Below, one piece after another: positions 35,401-47,400 of a DNA stretch of 60,000 nt. This stretch comes from Owenia fusiformis. Taxonomy: Eukaryota; Annelida; Polychaeta; Sabellida; Oweniidae. The position numbers and the translations under genes were made by a program. Numbering within the stretch: position 1 is the first letter of the stretch; every line of letters begins with the position of its first letter. The DNA lies in assembly GCA_903813345.2 (NCBI GenBank), contig CAIIXF020000010.1, positions 23,357,740 to 23,417,739 of the forward strand, written 5' to 3'. Below the pieces are notes generated by a model. The model was not told the DNA's origin. It worked only from the letters and a program-made list of their open reading frames with translations, and made no database searches.

Positions 35401-38400
35401 TACAGGGTGTCAAATAAATATGTTCTCCCCCCCTTAATTTCAAAAATATGAACTTTTGAGTTTAAAACTTCTTGTGGAGTTGCTCCATCAAGCCTAGTTT
35501 TAATGTGCTTAAGAACAATTTATGATATCATACAAATAAAAAAGTTATGCAACATTGTGTGGATGTTAAAGCTTAGCAGGGGGAACATGTTTATTTGACA
35601 CCCTATATATACCATAAATTTAAAAATATACAATTCTATGATTTTAGTATGCTGAAAATGTTGTAGTTGATATAGAGTGTACCAACTTTCATTGATAATT
35701 TCATTGTTCTCTTCACTTTTGCAGTATACAAAAGGAGGACCAATTATAGCATTCCAGATTGAAAATGAATATGGATCCTATGGAAGGGACCAAAAGTATA
35801 TGAAAGCTATTAAAGAAGTAAGCACTACAGTGTAGATAGAAATCTGGCATACAATTTAAACTAAACTTGTAGACTGTCTACTTATGATACTGGCAGTTTC
35901 AGAATTAAAATATTGCACCGAGTTCATTCGTAGGTCAAATCAGAATTAATCAGAAAAAATATCAAAAGCTGGTTATCGAATGATGTGACGTTGGAAAACC
36001 ATGTTGAAAAATTTGGGACTTTGACTAGTTTTGGATACCTGTTAGCATGGGCTTTCTCTTTGAAAGCCCATGCTGTTAGTCAGGGAGAGGCTAAATTTGA
36101 ATTCCTCACTAGGTTTAGAAAAATCCTGGGGAACACTGGTCGAATATATACATGAACATTGAACATGCATGTAGTTTAATTTACATTGGGAAACCTTTTA
36201 TTATAGCTGCTGGAACAACATGGTGTTGTGGAACTGATGTTTACTTCAGATAATGACCAAGGGATTGACAAGGGATCAATGCCAGGTGGTATGTAGCAGT
36301 TATAAAATGCTATATAACAAGGATGAATAATTTTAATTTCATATATGATTTTTTGCATTTAAACATATCAATATTGCAGTTTTATATGTTGTGTCTAAAG
36401 AAAGGAAAATTGACATTTTGAAACGGGCAGCCATTTTTGAAATCAGCTTTTGTGGAGAATTTGATTTCACATGAGGCATGCCATGTTTTGAATAACCATA
36501 CAGATTAGTACAAAACATGATATGGTGCCATGGCATACCCTATGACATAGGCTATGTTGTGCCTAAAATACAGTAAAATTGACATTAAAATGGTGACCAT
36601 TTTGAAACTGGTGGCAATTTTGAAAAGGGGCTTTTGAGCAAAACTTGTACTTCCATGAGGCATATAAATCGACAAGAATTTGACTCAAAACAGTGTCCTA
36701 GCTAGAGCCTATGGCACATGAGTGCCATAGCGTATTCCATAGGGTGTGCCATGGCACCATCAGGCCTGTCAACTTGGGAACACCTAACATGAGTGACTTG
36801 GAAATGTTGAACACCTCCCCTCAAAATGTGGACACCTTGATCCAAATCTGAACACCTTGATCCAAATTTTGAACACCTTGGTTTAAATTTTATTACATCT
36901 TGCCAAATTTTGAACACCTCAAATTTTTCGCACTCGCTACGCTCGCGTTTCAAACAACCGTCAACGGGGGGGGGGGGTAGGTACGAAAAATTTCGAACGG
37001 AATGCGTGACATATACGTAATTCGCATGAAAAGTCTGAACGATATGCGTACGTTTTTTTCCGGCGTTCGTATTTTTGCTGTGTAGACGATCTTTTTTAAA
37101 AATATTTCTACAGAAATATTTTTGCTTGACAATTACCAGGTAAAATGCGTATTTGCGTGACATTTTCTGTCACGCAAAAATAACTGGCGTGACTTCAAAT
37201 TCTTCAGCAAATGCGTGACAAATACGCAAATTGCGGGACAGTTGACAGGCCTGCACCATGCCATGTTTCGTACTATTCCCTTTATCACAAAAATAGCAAG
37301 CATTTTGAAGCAAATTGCACACAATGTATGTCTCAGCTGCTTGAAATGAACGATGATGAACAATCTATGAATTGCTTTACATTACAATTTAATAAGAATA
37401 TGGTTTTCCAACCTTTTCTCAATGACTATACCAATTCACATCATTCCCTTTCCAGCATGTAAGCTCAATCAATGTTTTCCACTTCATCAAGTATCTCTCC
37501 ATCATTCCAGTCCTTGCTACTGCTAACCTGAAGTCGATGGATTGGTTTATACGAATGAAGGCAAAACTGAAGAGTCGCCAGCCAGACAAGCCATTCATGG
37601 TTATGGAGTTTTGGACAGGGTGGTTCGATCACTGGGGAGAGAAGCATCATACATGGAATTCTACAGGTATCTGCATATTTATCTGTCATCCAGCTTTCCA
37701 AAAAGATAATATGAGAATTTTGCATCTAATGGAAAAAATTGCTGGGAAAAAATGTAGTAAACTGTCAATGTAGACGTGGTCTTCAACAAAATTAAAATAC
37801 ACCTTACAAAAGACCTACCTTTCAAACCCATTTTGTTTCAAGCAAGTCATATTGAAGACAAAACACCCCTAGTCAAAGATAAGTATTTTAAAACTACATA
37901 AAATGTTAACAGAGTGAATCTTTACATTGCCTATTACATGTTCTTGTATAATACAGAGTATGAGAAGGTCCTAAGGGAGATTGTTGCCTCTGGTGGCTCA
38001 GTGAATCTTTACATGTTCCACGGTGGAACCAACTTTGGTTTCATGAATGGGGCTAACTATCCTTATGCGCCTACGGTCACTAGCTATGGTAAGATAAAAC
38101 ACAGGATATATAAACGATCCATCTGCATGTTATATTGAATGTATAGGCCTTCTTCAAACCAATTGGGAAAAGCAACAACTTTATTGACCCAGCCTTACTG
38201 TAGTACTTCAAATACTTAAATGAAATATTTTCATGTTTTAGATTATGATGCAATATTAACAGAGTCCGGAGGTCTGACATCAAAATTCCAGAAAACCAGG
38301 GATGTCCTTAGGAAATATGCACCCAAGGGTCAAGGTATGGAATCATAAACTCAGTGTATAGTACGTAGTAAGGAGCATTTGAGTGTATTTATCTATGCAA

Positions 38401-41400
38401 AACCACTTTTATTGAGTGTGATAGCACAAGTGACAGGCCTGTAGCCAGGATTTCTCAAGTGGGGTTTTCTTGTTAAACTAAATTGTCACACCAAAATGTG
38501 GTGACATATTGGGGTGGTCTCGGTTTTTTTTATGGGGGTTGGTGGTCTGTAGTTGGTGGTTGGCGGTTGACAATCGGCGTCTGTAACAAATTTTTACAAC
38601 TTCCAATAACTTAGCAAATACTGTTTAGACTGACTTCAGTTTTTTTCAAAATCATCTACATGTTTTCAGAAGTTCAAATCTGACTTTAGATTTGAGATTT
38701 CACCTTCAATGACCTTCTCAAGGTCAAAAAAGGTATTTTTTCAACTTGTTTCAAATTGACCAGTTTATTTCTTTTAAATCATCTACAAGTTCTCAGAAAT
38801 TCAAATCTGACGTAAGATTGAACTCATAATATTGTGAGCAACTAGGTGGTGACATTTTGTCATGTTAATGCCTTGTTTAAATATGTGATATGTAGCCTAT
38901 TGAGATTATATCTTTTAATGAAAAGTTGGCATTCGTTTTTTTCACTAGTTTGCCCATATTAGCCAAAATTCAGTACAATTAAATATTGATCATAAAAAGA
39001 GTGTACCGTTCCTACATTTCTCATTTATTAACTTGTAATATGTAATCCATTTCATTCTAACACTAATCTTATTTCATTTTAGATTTAAATTTTTAAAATA
39101 CACTTCTTTATAAAATATTGATTCACCATTGTTTCATAGTGAATTCATAACTTTTCAGAAAAAAAACTTTAAGAATTGCATTAAATGGCCAGTTACATGT
39201 AGATCTACGTGTACTGTGTTTTGATATTTTGATGAAATGATTTTGCTCCTAGACATCCCACCCTTGTTATAGATTTGAACAGGACAAATTCGCTGCATAC
39301 ATGAACACGGTACAGGGTGGTCCAAAAAGTTAATCGCTGCAATAGGCTATATTTACCTTAATACATGCATGAATTGGCTCATATTATCACATCTTGTAGA
39401 GGGAAGGCCTGAAATCTTTGTTGATGCCATAATTTGTTCTCAGTCCCGAATTTTGAAGAAATAATATGACTTAAACAAACATACCTGAAAATTAGATAAT
39501 GTGCAAAATTTTACCAATGTGATTCACAAAAATTAAAAAAGCTTTCAGTAAGATATATAGGTTTAAAACCCTACCATATAATAAATTGGACACTATTTGA
39601 GTAGAAAACACATTTCACTGACCGTTTTGAAGCAGTTTTAACCATCTTACCTAAACAAACGATTAGAGTTGGCAAAGTTGCCCCCTGTGACCTCGAATCT
39701 GAGAAGCCCTTCATATAAATACCTTACAAAAATCAAAAGAAAATTCAGTATCTAATGTTTTGAGCCATATTTCATTAGAATTGGTCAATGATTAATGAAG
39801 ATATTGACATTCTAAGACCATATAGGGCAATGTTGCGATTTCACTGGAAAATATTTTTGTCTATGAAAACTTAGACCATTTCTTTCTCAACAAAAAACGT
39901 TAGACGCCTTCCTCTACAATATGTGAAAATATGAAAGGATTCCTGCAGGTAATAAGGGAAATATAGCCCGTTTCAGTGGTTAATTTTTTTGGACCACCCT
40001 GTAAATGGTTGAATCTTACCTAGTCTAACTTAGTTTATGATCTTTTGGGAATTTTGACAGGGGGTTTTAGTCCTACTGGCCTGAGTGAGTAAATATTTTA
40101 TATTCTACTGTATCAAACATTGTAGAGAATCCAGTAACTACCTAAACTTTTATGTTATTATATTGCACAGTGATGTTAAGTTAAACGTGTAAATGTACCA
40201 GAAAAGTGTGTTGACCTGTGTCTGTATGTTTTCAGTCCCTAAGAATCTTCCCACCCCTCTGGACCCACCTTCAACATTTGCATATGGCATGCTCACTGTG
40301 GTTGCTCATTTGAACTTGGAGGCAATTCTGTCTGAGGCAAAGGTAGGATAAAATACATGTTTTATTACAGTAAGCACTGTGTAAAGTAAAATACTGCTGG
40401 GACCAACTAATGGTGAAGAGAGGTTCTAAGTTCTGACATCATTTTCATACCCAATAGTGTTTTTTCCCCCCATTAGAAAAACATTTTTTGTCCCTGCTTG
40501 GGTTTTAGATTTTACTGTGAAATAAAGAGGCATTTTTTCAAAATATGATGACCTGTGTGTGTCTAAAATTTGAAAGTCTTGGGACAAGAAAAAATGTTTT
40601 TCCTCCTATATTATAAAAGTAATAATTTGGGGCAAAGATTTGAGAAGAGACAAATGCATGAATAGCAAGAAGCATGGACTAACTACATTTGATAACATCT
40701 GATGACAAATACATGTACAACACCTTAATTTTGACCTTATGTTCACTTATTAACCCGGCAAAGACATTGACACATTATAATGTAAATTGCAATATTAACC
40801 ATTGTTGTAGGTGATCAAGTCGTATGATGTGATGGCAATGGAGCTACTGAATGCAAATGAAGGTAGTGGCCAGGGCTATGGGTTCATACTCTACAGGAAC
40901 AAGATCAACAGTGGACGGAAACTGAGGCTGGCTGGCAAGGTGACAGATAGAGCACAAGTGAGTATGATCATGGCCTTCAAATTAAAATGATGATAAATTA
41001 CAGTGATCCCTTGACACTGGGTTGATTCCTGGTTCAGAAAAATTGCTTGCTATATAATATGCAATCATTATGAAAATAGTATGGTGCGCAGGGAAGGTTG
41101 AGTGCTTCACAGCTTGTATAAAAGCCCAGGGCTGTCACATAGTTTTGAGTGGTTCATAGCCTGATAAAAGGCCAGGGCTGTCACATAGTTTTCATGCATT
41201 TAAATTACAATTGTAGATAATTTGGGATATGTTCCCAAGAGTAGTGCTCTCCATCATGAGTGGTAAACAAATACAATACAATACAAAACAGAAGCAACCA
41301 AGCAACCCTTTGAAACTTTGAAAAAAATTACAACATGCTCGGTCATTAATTCTCTGATAGAAAAAGTGAACACATGTATACAGTAAAGTATTTATAAATA

Positions 41401-44400
41401 TAGATGAACGAATCATGAACCATTCAAAGTTTCAAACACTCAATTTTAAACTGATATTGACTTACCATAATTTGAATTGTTTCAGATTTTGATAGATGGC
41501 CGCCAGATCGCAACATATGATTGGACTGATAAAGATCGCTCCATTGATCTTGCAGGAGTAAAGGTACAATAATACAATAGAAGATCACTGCTTATAAGGC
41601 TCATTGGCAGAAGGAGATACATAAAGTGTCCACCCCACCTGTACACTAAAACCTTTTGATAAGCTTGTGGTGTTATTTTTAATCATAACACAAATCAATG
41701 AAGCAAAACTTATTGATTCTCCAACATAAAAATAACTTTTTGAAACATCACTTTTGGCACATTTATACAGAAACGTTTAACCCCAACATGATAGAATGCC
41801 ATGGCCCATGTATGTATTCCAACCTGATTAAGTAAAGGCATTTTATGGGATGACTCATCAGGTGACATATTTTGAGATGACACCATTGTAATAGCTAGAT
41901 ATAATGTGAACACTTTTCTAAGCAAACATCTTTATTAAACAGAACATGATTAACTCCCATGTTTTCAAAATGTCTTTGTTTAAACAACTATAATTGGAAC
42001 ACTAGACTGTTCCCATGGCCCTGCAGTTTTTACATTAGACAGGTTTTAAAGTGTTCTTATGTTTTCAGAGTTCCACAAACTTAGATATTCTAGTAGAGAA
42101 CCTAGGAAGGGTTAACTATGGGAAAGCTCTTGATTTTCAAAGGAAAGGTAATAATTAATATACAAGATAAAGCATATATATACATACATGTATTGTACAT
42201 ATCATTGTATAAGACAATCAATCAAAAGAAGTTTCAACCTTTAAACCGAATACAATTCATTTCTGATGAAAGCGTTATATATTTTGTATTTCCTGAAATG
42301 TCATTGTGATGTCACAATGCTTTTACTTACAGCTAGCATGATAATCAGAACTTAACTACCTTCAGCTGTTGGATTTTCAGACCTATTTATTGTCAGTGAT
42401 AGTTTATTTAAAAAACGTATGAAAGATTGAACATTAATTACAAATCATTTCTTTGGAGGAGGCAGTTCCTGAAGTCCTTTACAGAATGTAAAATTGGATG
42501 AATCGCAAGATATTTCTATTCTGTGCCAGCCCTACTATTACATGTACTTATGTTGCAGAAACCAATTTGTACTCATAATTAATCTAACCAGCAAACTGTT
42601 GTAATTTTCAGGATTGACAAGAGATGTTTATCTAGACAACAACAAACTAGTCAACTGGGAAATCTACCCATTAGAGTTTAAAAGCATCTTCATTTCAAGG
42701 TATTAGTCAAAATGAAAATAGCATTTAATATTGACATCAAAAACATACAACATGTACGAGGGGTGATCAATAAGTAATGGATGCTTTTTTTAAACAGATG
42801 CTATTTATTAATCAATTCCTTTGATTTTCTTACCAGTGATACATCATTCAATTATCTATCAACTCTGAAGATTTGAAAACAAAACATGTAATATATTTTG
42901 ATATATCTATTTCCGTGAAGGAGGTATAGGTACCCCGAGACCGACATGACGTCAAACATTCTGAAGCTATTTTAGCTTGTTTAACATACAATGCAGTTGA
43001 ATGCAGGGTGAACAAAGACAATGATGGCCATTTTGTTATGCCATAGTTGATTTTGAATCCATTCTCTGACATGGCAGCTAGATGCAGTTGCACAGCTTGT
43101 ATTATTTCATCAATGTCATTAAATCTGCGTCCTTTCTCTATAGAAATAATTAGTAGTATATAAATGAATAAGTCACATGTGGGCAGATCTGGACAAAATG
43201 GTGCATTGGCCAAGGGCTAAATGTTGAGGTCCAGGGATATTATATTCTGAACATTTTGAGATCTGTGGGCAGGTGCATTGTCTAAATGGAGTAGGGTGTT
43301 CTCTTCTCTCACCAACCCCTTCTTCCACAATGCTTTTCAAATTGACCTGCGAACCATGACCATACAACACTCTGACATCACAATACTTACTGTTTATGTG
43401 TTACCAGTCAGCAAAATATTTCAAACAACACAATACAATACAACACAAAGGAACTGAATAAGTGACATAAATGTCGGTCCCAGGGTACCTGTACCTCCTC
43501 CACAGAAATAAGGATATATCAACATGTATTATATATTTTGCCTTCAAATCCTCAGAAATGATAGATAATTGAATAATGTATTACTGGTAGGAAAATCAAA
43601 GGGATCAGTCTATAAAAAGTATCTGTGTAAAAAAGTGTCCATTACTTACTGATCACCCCTCGTACTTGGTGCAAAGTAGGCACATGTTTTATATGTATAA
43701 ATGTATAAATATTTATTAACGTCTCACGCCATATATAAAATAGTACAATAATGCAATATCAGTTAAAATCTTCGGCCCGGCCGGTGTCGACCTATGGGAG
43801 ACTTAAAATCATAATAATCACTTGTTAAAAGTTTTTGATTATTAAATTAAAGAACGCCATATTAATCAGTGTCTTTGACAATGTCCTTTGTAACATTGGT
43901 GTAGTCATCATAATAGAGCAAAACTGTTGAATATAATTAAAAGTGTGAAAATCTGGAATTTCCTCAAGGCATTTCAGAAACAATGGAGTTCTAAGTTCAT
44001 CATAAGAATTGCACTGTAGAAGAAAGTGTCTCTCGTCCTCAACAGTGTGATTGTCACAGTGACATCGACGATCCTGGAGTGGGGTATTGTGATAACGTCC
44101 AGTTTCAACCTTCAATGGGAGTGTTCCGCCTCTAAGTTGGGCAATTGCTTTGCGTTCGCTCCTTGACATGTTAATGCAAGTATAATGGGTGGGTTCCACA
44201 GAGTGTGTTTTAAACAGTCTATATGTTCGTAATTTGTTGCCATTAATTGGGTTATTTCTATCGTCCCAAAGACTGTTGTGCCATTCGACGTGATCTGCCC
44301 GTGTGCACGCTTCTTTGACCTCGTGGAGATGGAGTTTAACTCGAGAAATAGTTTCATTGTCAATGAGCTGAGGGAAGTCCAAATCTTGTAACATTTTCAG

Positions 44401-47400
44401 CGTGAGATTTTCCCAAGACTTACGATATCGGCAAGACCATTTAGATATATGCTTCGGTGTCCTATATGTAGCCATGTTTTTTAATCGACACCAGAGTCTA
44501 GTCACCTCGACTCTCTGTTTGGTAAATACTGATGTCCAGCAGATATCTCCTTTGGTTGATCCATTTGGTGCTGTACGTCCAACACCGAGAAAATATTGCG
44601 CCGCTTTGTTTTGAACTGCATTCAATTCAGAGTATTGTCGAGTGCCCCAAATACCGGCACCATATAACATAATAGGGGAAACAAGGGTGTCAAAAAGTTT
44701 CGCGAATACAGCATAAGGTAGTCCACCCTTTATATTTGTTTTTGCAATTAACATTCCTAAGGCACGATTTGCCGATTTTGCAAGTATTTTAACAGTTTGT
44801 CGCATGTCAAGATGTTCATTTAATGTAAGTCCTAAATAACGATATTCCGAAACATATTCTAGACGATTAGATGGTCCAGATGTGAATATATGATTACTCC
44901 TGGCATGAGATTGCGATCTAAAATGGACGATTTTTGTTTTTGTTGTGTTAAGTGTCATTCTCCATGTATTACACCACTCGTAAAGTTTATTCAGCATATG
45001 TTGTAAATCATTAGCAGTTGGGGCAACAAGTACGACGTCATCTGCATACATGAAAATGCCAATGTTTTTTCCGCCTATGTCTACTCCTTTGTTGAGAGCG
45101 TTAATCGCCGTTTCCAGATCGTTTATATATATAGAAAATAGCGTCGGAGAAATCGAACAGCCTTGTTTGACTCCCTTGGATATGTCAAAACAATGTGTGA
45201 GTCTACCATTAACACGAACTGTATATTGTACATCTTGGTAGAGAGACATAATAGCGTGGTATATTTTGCCTTTGATACCGGTCTTCTGGAGCTTATAAAA
45301 CAGGCACGTGCGATTGATATTGTCGAATGCACATTTTGCGTCCACGAAACAGATGTACGTATCCTGTTTGGCTGTCTTCCTATTATTGATTATCGAATAT
45401 ATACTGTAGAGGTGGTCCTGATAACTGCGATCCGTACGAAATCCGTTTTGGTACTCTGACAGGATGTTGTTCTCCTCTAACCATTTGGTTAATCTGCTGT
45501 TAAGTATTGAACAATAGATTTTACATGGCACTGATATTAAAGCTATTCCAGGATTGGCAGTAGGGTCGTGACTATAGCTAACCCCCTTAGGGATAGGTTG
45601 TATAATACTTTTATTCCATTGTGATGGCACTACTCCTTTTGTAAAACATAGAGATATTATTTTATACATTAAAAACATACATTTGGGATTTTTGATGCTC
45701 TCTGCTGGAATCATATCCAAGCCAGCAGCTTTCCTTAATTTTGCATGTAATATGGCTTGTTTCACTTCCATATATGTAATATCACGATTTAATTCTGGAT
45801 TGACATTTGGATTTTCATCTGTATTCACTGCATTTAATTCACGTGTAACATCATTGAGATGGATATCATCAAATATTTGGTCGCTGCACTGACCATTATA
45901 TAATTTATCAAATTCAGAAGCCCAGTGGTTCAGAACAGTATCAGTATCAGTTGACACATTCCCACTTGCATCAATAACTTTAAACGGTATATCCTTATTT
46001 CTATCATTTGCTACTCCGATTTTTCCTTCCAAAAATCACGCTGGTTATATTTATCATTGGCCATATCAAGTAGATTCTGTTGCTCCTGTATTTGATATTT
46101 CCTTTTAAACTTTCGATGGATGCGATCAAAATCTCGACGTGTATTACAGAAATCAGCCTTAAGGCGTCGCTTAACAGCTGCAGCTCCGTTGTATTTCAGC
46201 CATATTTTTTCTTTTTCACACGCAGCTTTCCATGTGTCTTGTAGTTCTTGACACCAATACGGTTTATTCATGGATTTATTTCGTTTAATACTGGAACCAA
46301 GTTTAATTCTGGGTAGCTTGTTGTTCATTTCAGTTGTAACAAGATCAGCAAATTCCGAATAAGCAAGGTTGAGTTCAGCATCTAAATCCGTTGAGCGTTC
46401 CAGACGGTTTATAGCATCTGTGACGTGGGTTATATTTACTTCATTCATGAAGTCAACTGGCATTTTGTTTACATTGTATTTGTATGTTATATTTGTTGGT
46501 GCAGACCCATCCTCAATGTTGTAGTCCATAAAGGTTGCCCTAAGCAACGAGTGATCAGGCAAATTCAGTGGAGCTGGTACGTTGTTCAACGATATAACAT
46601 CTGACATTGTGCATACTTTAAAATCAGACCATTTTAGTATCTGCTCATTGGGCACGAGTATATAATCCACCACAGATTTTCCACGTGTAGATATGTGTGT
46701 GAAATTGTTTTCAGACTGTGTAAAGCGTCCATTGAGCATACATAAATTGCAGCTTGTTAAAAAGTCTATTAGGTGATCGCCGTATTCATTCGTCACAACA
46801 TCCCATATGCTGCGCTCTGAGAGGTCATCCACCCCTTGTATGTAGTCGACTTCATTTCCACACCGCGCATTGAAATCGCCTCCAATGCAGAGCTGACCTT
46901 CGTTTTGATACATGTGCACCTGTTGTATAAGGCTATTGAAAAACGTTTCTGCATCGCTTCCCCTGCTGGTATTCTTAGGTTGCAAATAGGCCACGCATAG
47001 AACGAGGGAATGTGATTGGTCCATGCTATTGTGCTTCGGCGTTAATTTAATCCATAAAATATCCTCTATGGAGTCATCCAAGCGTGTGATGTCAAAACGT
47101 GCTGAAATCCGATCATGCACTAAAATTCCGACACCGCCTGATCCTCGGCGTGCATTATTGTTCGTTGTTTTTCTGTTGTTACCAATCCACGTGTATCCAG
47201 TATTACGGACGTTCAGCTGATCATTGTTGCGTAAAAATGTTTCTACAATCATTAAAATATCGACATCATCCATACTATTTAACTATCACTGCAGATATTT
47301 AACATATCTGCAGTGATAGTTTGCATTTTTGCAGATTTTAGTTGAAATTACAGCTGTTTTTTCCAAATTGCAACTTGACAATATGTTTGTGAATAATTTT

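Larger units (their letters stand above)
43685..47320 (-). mobile_element. Non-LTR retrotransposon (LINE), 5' truncated
   Basis: A LINE inserted antisense in intron 15 of the galactosidase gene. It has an endonuclease frame (46011-47273) and a reverse-transcriptase frame (43825-46032) that overlap by 22 bp in different frames. The 3' tail is a short TTTATACA-type simple repeat. ORF1 and the start of the endonuclease are missing. The clade was not determined. Confidence 0.9.

Noticed and set aside
36780-36930. Further Tigger element, because of repeated GAACACCTTG
   Set aside because: The phrases lie inside the hAT-like MITE 36761-37252 with its own ends and duplication; the CAGTAAAACC end is absent.
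46011-47273. Host endonuclease gene
   Set aside because: It abuts a reverse transcriptase in the same orientation and has the APE-type LINE domain order, so it belongs to the LINE.
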